From the NCBI GenBank assembly GCA_947311845.1, contig CAMZMU010000107.1, forward strand, positions 20,144,359 to 20,208,358: a stretch of 64,000 nt of DNA. Reading direction: 5' to 3'. Each line of letters starts with the position of its first letter. Within the stretch, counting starts at the first letter, position 1. This stretch comes from Poa pratensis (lineage: Eukaryota; Streptophyta; Magnoliopsida; Poales; Poaceae). Below, in pieces: positions 11,701 through 23,804 of this stretch. The position numbers and the translations under genes are program-made. Under the pieces are notes generated by a model, which saw nothing but the letters and a program-made list of their open reading frames with translations, did no database searches and was not told the DNA's origin.

Positions 11701-12242
11701 GAACACATACCTACATATATCGGAGTTAGAGATAAGTCCCATTGCTATTTGATCTTATTATATGATCAATCTTATTCATGCAACACCCCGCTATCACCTC
11801 ATGCCTACGTTTTAAATCTCTGAGTTACACTTTCACTTTTCCGGTGAAAACTGGGAAACCCTTGTTCACTACTGCTGTTCTATTTGCTACTTGAATCATA
11901 CTACTGCCATCACTATCACTGCTGCAAGTTTATTGATATACAGGTGTGGTTGAGAGTGACGCCTCAATTGCCAAAGTCTTATTGGTATTCTTGTGTTCCC
12001 ATCGTGTCGAACTATAAACTTGGGTAATACTTCCCAACGAAGATTTCAGCGATCCCCTACACTTGTGGGCATCAATCACCACAAAGAAACTTTACTTCTA
12101 CAGGATTTACTTCCAACTTGAGGAAATAGTGGAACTTGGTTGGGACAGGCCTGAGGAGGAGTTTCTGCAAGATTTTGAGGACGTGATGGACAGTCAGACG
12201 GGAGATACAAATGGCAGAGACCCGAAAAGGCAGAAAAAATGA
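8779..12242 (+). pseudogene. LINE ORF1 (gag-like, DUF4283/zinc knuckle), broken
   Basis: Coding begins with MTRRGDSDSDRPGGRF and runs open to 9357. It continues through a Gly/Asn/Gln-rich segment in another frame (9680-10060), then two CCHC knuckles near 10059-10160 (CHRC with ITKDC, and CVNCDKESHISSRC), and a DUF4283-like RNA-binding region (about 10270-10760). An LTR interrupts it at 10765, and coding resumes after 12093 with FYRIYFQLEEIVELGW, ending in stops at 12240. The known role of such ORF1 proteins is to bind LINE RNA. In-frame stops near 9355, 10074 and 10110 and the frame changes show it is dead. Confidence 0.7.
10765..12088 (+). mobile_element. Solo-like LTR (gypsy) inserted in LINE ORF1
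   Basis: This 1.3-kb block interrupts LINE ORF1; the same five bases, ACTTT, lie on both sides (10760-10764 and 12089-12093), and leaving the block out brings ORF1 back into frame. Its body resembles gypsy LTRs: a TATA-like CATATATACG near 11049, a CCATGTGTGAGTAGTCC segment as in the LTR at 13557, and a TCCCCTACACTTGTGGGCATCA end. The left border lacks a clear TG, and about 14 extra bases follow the CA end, so the precise ends are uncertain. Confidence 0.55.
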
Positions 12243-13556
12243 TAACCATGCTGCTCCTTCACCATCAGGACAGCTGGTTACGTCTGGGGAAATGTGGTTG
12301 CAAGCACGAGAACTTTGCTAGCACTGGAGGCAAGAGAAGAAAGCTTGAGAGAACAGGATGAGGCTGACGTCAGGATGAATGTAGCGAAAACTGGGAAGAT
12401 TCTGTTCCCACAGACTGAGAAGAGCCAACCTAACCAATCTCTGGTTGAAAATTCGGGAGACACTGGTATGGGGCAAGGAGAATCAGAGAAGTCTGATGAC
12501 AGGGTGAAGCTGTCTGATGTTGATCTAGATGAATATGCTGCCTCTCAGAATGATAGCTTCAGTGAGAAAGTCAAAGCTTACAACACAGAAGGTTTCTTGG
12601 TTGACAAAGACAAGAACAACTCGCAGAGTGAAACGCATGAGGAGCTGGGACCGAGATACATTGGTCGACTAGTAGAAAAGAACATCAGTGATATGCCAGT
12701 GATGAAGAGTGCGAAAACCATCAAAGCAAAAACGCTGGACCAGGAGGAAGGTAATGTCAGCTTCCCTACTGTTCTCAATACGGATAATAGTGCTTTGATC
12801 GACATAGCTAGATTAATTGGTGTGGACCTGGGGATTTCTCTGGACATGGTTGAGCATAAACTAGACTTGATACGTTTACAAGAAGATGCTAGGGTTGTGA
12901 TGTTTAGTGAAAAAACAAAAACTATAGAGGTTTCGGATGTTGATAACGTTCATCTTCAACTTGAGGAAGTGGATAACATTCTAAAAGAATTGTTAGCACT
13001 TAATCAGGAAGAAATGGAAGGTGAATTAGAAGGGGTGAATATCTTAAGTGACAACACGGCTGTACTCTCTAGGCTCTTAGCAGATAAACGCTCGAATGAG
13101 GTTTATGCTGTTAAGACGCCTGTGAGAACGCTGGTTAGAAGGAGGAGGAAAAAAGAATTAATAATGTTAAACGGTTTTATTTGGAACCTGAGAGGTATTG
13201 GAGATAAGTGTAAAAGGGATTTTATTAAATAAACTTCTGACACACACAGATTAGATTATAGGACTCCAAGAAACAATTAGGCAAGATTTCTGTGAGGCAA
13301 TGCTCTTGTCTATTGGAGGGGATACCTTGTTTAATTGCGCTTGGAGACCTGCAAAAGGCAGATCTGGTGGCATTTTGTTAGGTGTTAATGTTAATACTAT
13401 GGATGTGTTGGAGAAACAACTAGGTGAATATTTATTAGATTCTTGGTTCATAGTAAAATTGAGAATTTCACTTGGAACCTGGTGGTCGTTTATGGAGATG
13501 CACAGCCAGCGGGAAAAGCAAAATTCCTAGTTGAGCTTGTACATGTTATTAAACGA

Positions 13557-15144
13557 AACGTATCTATAATTTCTGATGTTCCATGTTGATATTATACCAA
13601 TTGTTACATGTTTTATATACACTTCATAGCATTTTTATGCATTTTCTATACTAACCTATTAACAAGATGCCACAGTGCCAGTTCCTGTTTTCTGCTGTTT
13701 TTGTATTCCAGAAAAGCTAGTCTGGAAATATTCTCGGAATTGGACGAAACTTGGACAAAACCTCCTATTTTTCCAACACGAAGACGGAGTCCAGAGGAGA
13801 GACGGAGGAGGGCCACGTGGCACCCACACCATGGGGCCGCCCCCCCCTGCCGCGCCGTGGGGTGGTGTGGGGCCCTCGTGGCTCCGCAGCCGCCGCCCTT
13901 TCGCCTATTTATTCTTCCCGACGCGAAAACCCTAAACACCCGAGCCATTATCCACGAAAAGTTCCAGAGACGCCGTCAACCCTAGCTCGGGAGGGTTCAG
14001 AAGCTCTTCCCGGCACCCTGCCGGAGAGGGGAATCATCACCGGAGGGCTCTACATCACCATGCCTGCCTCCGGAGTGATGCGTGAGTAGTTCATCCTTGG
14101 ACTACGGGTCCATGGCAGTAGCTAGATGGTTGTCTCTCCACTTTATGCTATCATGTTTAGATCTTGTGAGCTGCCTATCATGATCAAGATCATCTTATTG
14201 TAATGCTACATGTTGTGTTTGCTGGGATCCGATGAATATTGAATACTATGTCAAGTTGATTATCAATCTATCTTATATGTTATTTATGATCTTGCATGCT
14301 TTCCGTTACTAGTAGATGCTTTGGCCAAGTAGATGCTTGTAACTCCAAGAGTGAGTATTTATGCTAGATAGTGGGTTCATGCCTCCGGTAATCTGGGAGA
14401 GTGACAATAACTTCTAAGATTGTGGATGTGCTGTTGCCACTAGGGATAAAATAACCGATGCTTAGCTTAAGGGTGCGCCGTTAGGTCTAATGCATTTGTT
14501 TACATTACGCACATTACTTAATGCAATTATCCGTTGCTTGCAACTTAATACCAACGGGGAACTCGGTATGACAACCTGGCGGTGGATTATTAGTCATAGA
14601 CGCTGTTGGATAACGGTCTATGTATTTTGTCGTAATGCCCACATGAATATCATAGTAATCATCATGTCATATATATGCATTGTCATGCGCTCAATATTTT
14701 GTCAATTGCCCAGCTGTAATTTGTTCACCCAGCATGTTAGTTATCTTTTATGGAGAGACACCACTAGTGAACTGTGGACCCCGGTCCATTCTTTTACACT
14801 GATAATACAACCAACTGCAAACATGTTCCTTTTCATTCTCTGCAATTTACTACTGTTTTCCACACCATACGTTTAATCCTTTGTTTTCAGCAAGCCGGTG
14901 AGATTGACAACCTCACTGTTTCGTTGGGGCAAAGTAGTTTGATTGTGTTGTGTGCAGTTCCACGTCGGCGCCGGATTCCCTGGTGTTGCGCCGTGCCATA
15001 TTCCGCCACCAACAACCTTCAGAAGTGATTTCTTGCTCCTACTGGTTCGATTAAACCTTGGTTTCATACTGAGGGAAACTGCTGCTACACTGCTTCATAC
15101 CTTCCTCTTGGGGTCTCCCAACGAACGTGTGATCCACGCAATCA
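13557..15144 (+). repeat. 5' LTR of the LINE-embedded gypsy element
   Basis: The sequence matches the 3' LTR from base 12 of that copy onward; the first bases (TGATACGTCTC) are missing at the junction, as if removed by a small deletion. It ends in CGCAATCA before the primer site. A TATA-like CCTATTTATTC lies near 13905. Confidence 0.85.
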
Positions 15145-15153
15145 AGCTTTTTC

Positions 15154-15170
15154 TGGCGCCGTTGCCGGGA
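15154..15170 (+). other. Primer-binding site, tRNA-Asp type
   Basis: TGGCGCCGTTGCCGGGA follows the 5' LTR by nine bases and pairs with the tRNA-Asp 3' end, the primer choice typical of Athila-like elements. Confidence 0.8.
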
Positions 15171-15330
15171 GCAAGAGGATTTCTGCAAGGGGAGTTTCAC
15201 GCTTCCAATCTCTTTACTTTGTTATTGTCTTGCTTAGTTTATTTTTATTTAGTCTTGTTTGCTTTATTTATCAAAAACACAAAAAAATAGTTACTTTTAT
15301 TTTCGAATTGTTATTTTTCAGTCTTGTTAT

Positions 15331-16143
15331 CATGTCTAGCTCTGCTCCTTTTTCCGTAGTGCCACCTGTGGGAGAAATTATTACCTTTAAACAAAAAGTG
15401 GGGAATCCTTTAGGAATGCCTGGGAGAGAATTTTGGAATTGCACAAGAAGGTGCAACATAAGATGGATTTGAGAGTTCTTATAAAAAATTTCTACTATGG
15501 TTTATTTTCTGTTTATCAACATGCTCTAGATACCATGGTAGGGGAAACCTTTTCTGAGTTTGATACAACAAAGCTCATAATATTTTGAGTGGTTTGTCAA
15601 TTTCCCAATGGTGGACGAAACTGGGATATTCACTAAGCTAGATAAAATAGAAAAGTCAATTGATAATTTAACTCTGAGCCATAATCTTAAAGAACAACCT
15701 TTAGTTGAGTTAAAAATGATTGGGAACCATTCATTGAGATTAATATTGGTAATGAAAAGTTTCGTGCCTACTGTGACCTTGGTTCAACAATGTCCATCAT
15801 GCCTAAAATGGTTTATGATCTATTAAAATTTGATAATATGGTTGATTACCCTGTTTTTCATTTTCATGCTGATGGAACAATCACAAGAAGCATAGGGATT
15901 ATTAATGATATTATGGTCACTGTTCAAAATAAGACCATCCCTGTGAATTTCATGATCCTTGCAAAATCTCCCAACCATATTGTTTTAGGGAGATCCTTTT
16001 TAAAGAGTAATGGGGGTTTTATCAATGCAAAGTATGGGTTTATGAAATTTAATGCTCCTATCAATCGGAGGTTCTTCTTCCCGATCAAAAAAGATGACCC
16101 CACCGAAAGGTTGGGAGATTTTAATGTCTTTGGAAACACTTGA
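15331..16143 (+). pseudogene. Gag start and retropepsin-like protease remnant
   Basis: A gag N-terminus-like frame begins at the ATG at 15331 and breaks after about 46 codons. From about 15721 a protease-like frame reads EINIGNEKFRAYCDLGSTM, where DLGS is the position of the aspartic protease active site, and later HIVLGRSFL, the usual second conserved block. It ends with a stop at 16141. No RT, RNase H or integrase follows; the next 2.6 kb is non-coding, so movement would have required enzymes from another element. Confidence 0.65.
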
Positions 16144-18720
16144 TTCTTACTTTCTGCGCCTAGCTGAAAGGCGTTAAAGAAAAGCGCTTATGGGAGACAA
16201 CCCATTATTTTATTTCTGCAATTTTTTTTTTTTTGAGTCAAGGAGTTGTTTACTTCTGTAACAATTCCTTTGTATCTTTATTTTATCGCATTGTTGTGCC
16301 AAGTATTGCCTCTAATAGGAAGATGATGCTAGATTTGGATTTCTGCGCAGGAACAGATTTCTGCTGTTCACCGTTTTAATTCTGTAAAATCACAGAAAAA
16401 TTATTTAAATCTGCAAATTTTTGTGCGTGATCCTCAGATATGTACGCATCTTTCGTTAGTTTAAAGTTTTTCGATCTGAGCAACGTAAGTGCCTCGAAAA
16501 AATTCGTCTTTGCGGACTGTTCTGTTTAGACAGATTCTGTCTTTTATTTTTCGCATTCTCTCTTTTACTAGTGTTGAGTGGAATTCTTTTTTAGGGTGAA
16601 GAGCTTCACATAACATCAGTGGCAGTAGCTAATGTTAAAAGTAACGGTCATGTTTGTGTCCTTATAGAACATGTGAGTTTTTGATTGTGCACTAACCCTC
16701 TAATGAGAATTACTTTGAGTTTGGTGTGGCGGAAGTTTTCAAGGGTCAAGAGAGAAGGATGATATAATGTGATCAAGAAGAGTGAAGAGCTTAAGCTTGG
16801 GGATGCTCCCATGGATCACCCCAGCATATTTCAAGAAGACTCAAGCGTCTAAGCTTGGGGATGCCCAAGGCATCCCCTTCTTCATCAGCAACTTATCAGG
16901 TCATCTCTAGTGAAACTATATTTTAATTCTTTCACATCATATGTGCTTTACTTGGAGCGTCTGTGTGCTTTTATTTTCAGTATTTTATTTTTCTTATGGT
17001 CAACTTGATTGGACCCAGCATTCTTGATTGGGAGAGAGACACGCTCCGCTTTTTCATATGAATACTCCTATTCTTCACTTATACTTGTTGAGTATTCTTA
17101 TCTAGCTATTGCTATGCTTTTAGCTCCTGTTTTGCATGCATCTCTTATTCAGAGCTGTTAGTTCTTTTAAAGAAAGTACTCTCTTGCTTCACTTATAATT
17201 GTTTGGAGAGTTTATGTTGAAATAAATTGATTGGTGTTTGGTTGGAACAGAAAATGTTGCATGTGGTAGATGGTATAATGGAAAAAGCTTACATATTCTT
17301 GTAGATCACTGTATTGGATAATTTGATACTTGTCAATTGTTTTGAGTTATCAAGTAGTTCATGTTTAAGCTTTTGTATCATGTAGTTAAAACCTATTAAT
17401 GAAGAACTACCGTAAAGCTCGTTGAAATTTGGTTTGCATGATTGGTATCTCTAAGGTCTAGATATTTTCTAGTAAAAGGGTTTGGTTAACAAGGAAGACA
17501 GTGTAGAGTCTTATAATGCTTGCAATATGTTTTCATATAAGTCTTGCTGTGTCGGTTGATATCCTGTGTTTGCTTCAAATAACCTTGCTAGCCTAAACTC
17601 TGTACTGAGAGGGAATGCTTCTCGTGCATCCAAAACCTTGAGCCAAAATCCATGCCATCTGTGTCCACCATAACTACCTATATGTGGTATTTCCTTGCCA
17701 TTCCAAGTAAATTTTTCATGTGCTACCTTTAAACTATTCAAACTTTATTACTCCTATTTTGTGTCAATGTTTACCAAGCTCATGAGGACGGGGTGGATGT
17801 CTTTATGTCAACTGTCAAACAGACTTTACCACCGGACTAGCGGCATATACATCCGCTTATCCATTAATTTTGCAAAAAGAGCTGGCAAATGGGGTGCCCA
17901 GTCCCAATTAATTACAACTTTAACCGCTTAATTCTCTTCACATTTTTGCCCTGATTTATCAGTCAAGCAATGACAAACAGTGAAATATCTGCATGTGTAA
18001 ACAAAAGAGAAAGAGGGATGATCTGCCTTGCTGGTAGAAATAACGTCCTTCATGGGAGCCGCTCTTAAAAGTCTGGTTGGCAGGGGTCATATTGTACTTT
18101 CCATTTTCTGATTCGTTGACAATTAACAAACACCTCTCAAAACTTATTTTTACTCTCTATATGATTTCAAAAACTTAAAAAGCTCTAGCACATGATTTAA
18201 TCCCTGCTTCCCTCTGCGAAGGGCCTTTCTTTTACTTTTATGTTGAGTCAGTTTTCCTACTTCTTTCTATCTTAGAAGCAAACACTAGTGTCAACTTTGG
18301 TGCAACAATTTTTATATGCTTGTATATTGCACTTATTATATGCTTTGTGTTGACAAATATCCATGAGATATATATGTTGAAAGTTGAAAGCAATTGCTGA
18401 AACTTAAATCTTCCTTTGTGTTGGTTAAATACCTTTTACTTAGAATCTATTGCTTTATGAGTTAACTCTTATGCAAAACTCTTTGATGCTTGTCTCGAAA
18501 GTACTATTCATGAAAAGTTTTTGCTTATATGATTCAGTTGTTTGCTCATTATCTACTTGCTAGCAAACTATAGACCATTGACCTGGATCACTTCATTCAT
18601 AACATGTGCTTTACAATATTATTTGATCAAGATTATGATTGTAGCATGTCACCTCAGAAATTATTTTGTTTTTATCGTTTTACCTACTCGAGGACGAGTA
18701 GAACTAAGCTTGGGGATGCT
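16144..18720 (+). other. Non-coding 3' interior of the gypsy element, with PPT
   Basis: This AT-rich interior has only short chance frames. It repeats the phrase AAGCTTGGGGATGC three times (near 16793, 16851 and 18706); the last, AAGCTTGGGGATGCT at 18706-18720, abuts the 3' LTR and is the likely polypurine tract for second-strand priming. Confidence 0.6.
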
Positions 18721-20328
18721 TGATACGTCTCAAACGTATCTATAATTTCTGATGTTCCATGTTGATATTATACCAATTGTTACATGTTTTATATACACTT
18801 CATAGCATTTTTATGCATTTTCTGGGACTAACCTATTAACAAGATGCCACAGTGCCAGTTCCTGTTTTCTGCTGTTTTTGTATTCCAGAAAAGCTAGTCT
18901 GGAAATATTCTCGGAATTGGACGAAACTTGGACAGAACCTCCTATTTTTCCAACACGAAGACGGAGTCCAGAGGAGAGACGGAGGGGGCCACGTGGCACC
19001 CACACCATGGGGCCGCGCCCCCCCTGCCGCGCCGTGGGGTGGTGTGGGGCCCTCGTGGCTCCGCAGCCGCCGCCCTTTCGCCTATTTATTCTTCCCGACG
19101 CGAAAACCCTAAATACCCGAGCCATTATCCACGAAAAGTTCCAGAGACGCCGCCGCCGTCAACCCTAGCTCGGGAGGGTTCAGAAGCTCTTCCCGGCACC
19201 CTGCCGGAGAGGGGAATCATCACCGGAGGGCTCTACATCACCATGCCTGCCTCCGGAGTGATGCGTGAGTAGTTCATCCTTGGACTACGGGTCCATGGCA
19301 GTAGCTAGATGGTTGTCTCTCCACTTTATGCTATCATGTTTAGATCTTGTGAGCTGCCTATCATGATCAAGATCATCTTATTGTAATGCTACATGTTGTG
19401 TTTGCTGGGATCCGATGAATATTGAATACTATGTCAAGTTGATTATCAATCTATCTTATATGTTATTTATGATCTTGCATGCTTTCCGTTACTAGTAGAT
19501 GCTTTGGCCAAGTAGATGCTTGTAACTCCAAGAGTGAGTATTTATGCTAGATAGTGGGTTCATGCCTCCGGTAATCTGGGAGAGTGACAATAACTTCTAA
19601 GATTGTGGATGTGCTGTTGCCACTAGGGATAAAATAACCGATGCTTAGCTTAAGGGTACGCCGTTAGGTCTAATGCATTTGTTTACATTACGCACATTAC
19701 TTAATGCAATTATCCGTTGCTTGCAACTTAATACCAACGGGGAACTCGGTATGACAACCTGGCGGTGGATTATTAGTCATAGACGCTGTTGGATAACGGT
19801 CTATGTATTTTGTCGTAATGCCCACATGAATATCATAGTAATCATCATGTCATATATATGCATTGTCATGCGCTCAATATTTTGTCAATTGCCCAGCTGT
19901 AATTTGTTCACCCAGCATGTTAGTTATCTTTTATGGAGAGACACCACTAGTGAACTGTGGACCCCGGTCCATTCTTTTACACTGATAATACAACCAACTG
20001 CAAACATGTTCCTTTTCATTCTCTGCAATTTACTACTGTTTTCCACACCATACGTTTAATCCTTTGTTTTCAGCAAGCCGGTGAGATTGACAACCTCACT
20101 GTTTCGTTGGGGCAAAGTAGTTTGATTGTGTTGTGTGCAGATTCCACGTCGGCGCCGGATTCCCTGGTGTTGCGCCGTGCCATATTCCGCCACCAACAAC
20201 CTTCAGAAGTGATTTCTTGCTCCTACTGGTTCGATTAAACCTTGGTTTCATACTGAGGGAAACTGCTACTACACTGCTTCATACCTTCCTTTTGGGGTCT
20301 CCCAGCGAACGTGTGATCCACGCAATCA
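18721..20328 (+). repeat. 3' LTR of the LINE-embedded gypsy element
   Basis: A complete LTR of 1608 bp from TGATACGTCTC to CGCAATCA, followed by the target base run ACGAT. It is near-identical to the 5' LTR, with differences that include a 6-base GCC expansion near 19152 and a few substitutions. Confidence 0.9.
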
Positions 20329-23300
20329 ACGATCTCAAGTCCCACTGGTGATTGCAGGAGATTTTAACATTACAAGGAGACTAAGTGATAGAAATAAGCC
20401 CAGTGGTTTAAATCGTTGGATTTTGCTTTTTAACTCTATTATTTCGCAGGGTGAACTTTTAGAAATTCAACTCAGTGGAAGACAATACACTTGGTCCAAT
20501 AATCAAAAGGATCCCACTTTTGCTTTATTGGATAGGATGTTAGTCTCACCTTCCTGGGAGGAAAAGTTTCCTTTAGTAACGGTTACGGCAATGACAAGAG
20601 AGCTGTCAGATCACACCCCACTGTTAATTTTGACATGGGAGGTGGCTAAGACACAAGGCTTTTCAAATTTGAAAATGCCTGGTTTCTTAGGGACGATTTA
20701 AAGAACATTGTAGAAGATGTGTGGAAACAGGATTATGGAAATGGTTCGAGTTTAGACATTTGGCTAAAAAGATACCAAAACATGCGTAGGAAACTAAAAG
20801 GATGGAATATTAATTTTGAAAGTGATATTAGAAAAAAGAAAAAAGAGCTGGCCAGCGAATTTGATAGATTGGATAAATTAAGCGAGTCTATAGGACTGTC
20901 TACAGATGACTGGGATCATCTGCAGCAGTGCAAGACGCTGCTTAATAAAATCCTTAAAGAAGAAGAGGCGAAATGGTTACAACGTTCAGGTGAAAAAGAG
21001 CTTTTGGAAGGGGACAATAACACCAAGTATTACCATTCAAAAGCAAATGGTAGGAGGCGCAAGAATAGGATTGTCAGCCTCCACAAGATGAAGGTGTAAT
21101 AGAGGGGCAGGATAACTTGAAAAAGTATATCACTGACTTTTATAAAAAAATGTTTGGTAGGTCTGACAATTCCCTAATGCATCTGGATACGGAGGGGGTA
21201 GACAGGATTTCGGCTGAGGATGCAGATAGCCTTATTGGCAAATTTAATTTAGATGACCTGAAGAATGCAGTGTTTGGAATGGGAAAAAATAAAGCGGCGG
21301 GACCAGACAGTTTTAATGCTGACTTTTACCAGAAATTTTGGACCACAGTTCACAATGACCTGCTGTGTCTAGTGAACGATTTCGTGGATCAAAAAATCAA
21401 TATAAATAGATTAATCTATGGGATAGTTACTTTGGTTCCCAAAGGTGCTGATGCAGACAGGATTCAGAAGTACAGACCTATCTGTCTTCTGAACATTGTC
21501 TATAAAATCATCACAAAAATGCTGGTGAACCGTTTAACTCCAGTTATACAGAAAGTGGTCAAAATTACGCAAACTGCCTTCCTAAAAAATAGATTCATAA
21601 TGGAAGGTGTAGTAGTTTTACATGAGGTGCTTAATGATCTACATGTCAATAAAAGCCTGGGCTCCTTTTCAAAATTGATTTTGAAAAGGCCTTTGATAAA
21701 ATCAAATGGCCTTTTCTTCTTCAAGTACTTGAAATGAAAGGTTTTCCCAGCAAATTTAATGATTTGGTGATGAAAATAGTTTCTGGAGGTAAAGTTGGTA
21801 TAAAAGTGAATGGAGAGGTGGGACCTTACTTCTGCACCACCAGGGGCTAAGACAAGGAGATCCCCTCTCTCCTTTACTTTTTGATCTTGCAAGCGATGTT
21901 TTGGCAATTATGATGGAGCGGGCGGTTGATTGCGGCTTAATTAGTGGCTTGTCATGTCATTTGTTAGATAAAGGGGTTTCGATTCTCCAGTATGCAGATG
22001 ATACTATTCTTCTTCTACAAGATAACTTTGAGCAAGCTAGGAACTTAAAGTTCATTCTATGTCTCTTGAGCAGATGTCTGGGTTGAAAATAAACTTTCAC
22101 AAAAGTGAAGTTTACTGCTTGGGCATAGATCAGGAGAGGGTAGATATATTCGAGGAAATTATCACCTGTCGTGTGGGGAAACTCCCGATGAAATACCTTG
22201 GGGTTCCGGTAGATGAAACTAGACTGAAAAATAGTGATTGGGACCCGGTTGGTGAAAAGTTGATGAAGAAATTGGGCTGTTGGAATAGGAAAAACTTGTC
22301 TATTGCGGGTAGAACGTTGTTAATTAACACGTCTCTCACCAGTAGCTTGATTTACATGCTCTCCTTCTACATGATGCCTGTTGGAAAACGAAAAGGGTTT
22401 GATAAAATTAGATCCAGTTTCTTGTGGAGTGATAAGATGGAAAAAAGAAGTATCACTTGGTTAATTGGAAAACAGTTTGTCTCCCACAAGATCAGGGAGG
22501 GCTGGGGGTTCTTAATTTAGAAATTATGAATATTGCTCTATTAGGCAAATGGCTATGGAAACTAATAAACGAGAAAGGGATGTGGCAATCAATTCTGCAT
22601 GCCAAGTATTTGAGGACCTCCAGCTTAGGCCAATGTGTGACGAAACCTGGAGACTCACATTTTTGGCAAGGGCTTATGGAGATAAAACCGTTATTCTTGG
22701 CTTGTTGCAGATTTGAGGTTGGAAATGGTAGGAAAACTAGATTCTGGAGAGACCTATGGCTCTCGGATACATGTTTCTCTGCTCAGTTCCCACTGTTGTA
22801 TGCGATTTCAAATGACTAAAATATACTTGTCTCTACGGTTTTTAGATCCGGGATTAATTCTCTTTCTTTTAGACGGAATTTAACTGGGGATAAACAGGTA
22901 GAGTGGAGGAATCTCTTGGACATCTGCTCAAATGTGAGGTTGTTAGAAGAAGATTACAAGCTCATTTGGATGTTATCTAACTAGAAACAATTCTCAGTAA
23001 AATCTTTCTATTTGGCTATGCAATCAATGGAAAGTGTCCCTTATAAATTTTGGTGGAAAATAAAATTTCCTTTGAGAATAAAAACGTTTCTCTGGTTGAT
23101 ACTAAAATGAAGTATCCTCACCAGAGACGTTTTGCTAAAAAGAGGTGGGGTATGCACAAAAAACTGTTTATTCTGTGGACAGGATGAAAGCATTGACCAC
23201 CTCTTCCTTAGTTGCCCCTAGCTAGATATGTCTGGAATGTGGTGAGTGTAGCCACTGGTATGAATTGCCGATTCGCTAACGTTCACCAGTGCCTGACTAC

Positions 23301-23752
23301 CTGGATTGATGGTTTCGTTGATAAACAAAGAGGGAAAATGTCAGTAGGTATTGCAGCAGTGTTTTGGGAATATGGAAAACTAGGAACCTTGCTTGTTTCG
23401 AAAACAAATGGCCTAATGAACAAGTTGAAGTGATACATCGAATTGGACATTGGATTGATTGGTGGGCGAAAATGCAGGTATCGGAGGACGCAAAAATGGA
23501 ACTACAGGTGGGCGCAAAGCTGTTGGTGTGGGTCGCTGATGAAGCCTTCAGAAGCACAAGAGGATGGGCGACATGGAGGCCAAGGATAGGATGTTGATGT
23601 GTTCTAAGTCTAGCTTTTGTAGTTGCTCTTCTTTCGCTTGTTACTTCTGAGAAATATCAGACCTTGTTGTTTTTTCTTCCTGGGTATGTGTTTCGCTGGT
23701 GGTGGCTTTGTTGTGGAGGATAATGTAATAATGGTTTCTGTTATTGAAATGT

Positions 23753-23776
23753 GGGGGGGGGGGGGGGGGGGGGGGG
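23753..23776. repeat. 24-base G homopolymer in LINE 3' UTR
   Basis: An uninterrupted G run sits just before the 3' end of the LINE, in the untranslated tail after ATTGAAATGTG. The length may be a sequencing estimate. Confidence 0.9.
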
Positions 23777-23804
23777 TCCCTTTGCTTCAAAAACAAATTT
23801 CGTA

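Larger units (their letters stand above)
13557..20328 (+). mobile_element. Non-autonomous Athila-like gypsy element inside the LINE
   Basis: The element has two LTRs of about 1.6 kb, a tRNA-Asp primer site and a polypurine tract. The interior of about 3.6 kb keeps only a gag start and a retropepsin-like protease, with no RT or integrase. The target was the LINE endonuclease: host sequence ACGA precedes the 5' LTR and ACGAT follows the 3' LTR. The LINE reading frame is continuous if the insert is left out. LTRs differ by roughly nine substitutions plus small indels on reading, so this is an older insertion than the gypsy pair at the right of the window. Confidence 0.85.
13164..23433 (+). pseudogene. 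LINE ORF2 (endonuclease-RT), broken
   Basis: ORF2 begins near MLNGFIWNLRGIG, the usual endonuclease start of plant L1 elements, within an open frame from 12294. The endonuclease is cut at 13556 by a gypsy element and resumes at 20329 with IAGDFNI and later SDHTPL. The RT follows: KAAGPDSFNADF (about 21293), YRPICLLNIVYKI (about 21473), motif A KIDFEKAFDKIKW (about 21670), LRQGDPLSP (about 21848) and the YADD box at 21991-22002. A cysteine/histidine zf-RVT-like end (CLFCGQDESIDHLFLSC) lies near 23170-23215. Stops or frameshifts at about 13230, 20700, 21097, 21660, 21840, 22080, 22520 and 22818 inactivate it. Confidence 0.8.
8743..23791 (+). mobile_element. L1-type LINE, split by two nested LTR insertions
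   Basis: A 13-base target duplication (AACAAATTTCGTA) flanks the element at 8730-8742 and 23792-23804, and a short A-rich tail precedes the right copy. Inside, in order, are an ORF1 with zinc knuckles and an ORF2 with AP-type endonuclease, reverse transcriptase and a C-terminal zf-RVT-like region. Without the nested inserts (10765-12088 and 13557-20328) the LINE is about 6.9 kb, a normal full-length plant L1. ORF1 starts 36 bases after the 5' border, so the copy appears full length. Several stops and frameshifts make it inactive. Confidence 0.85.

Noticed and set aside
14490..14876. A 128-codon frame repeated at 19673-20059
   Set aside because: Identical because it lies in the two LTRs of one gypsy element; no domain is recognisable.
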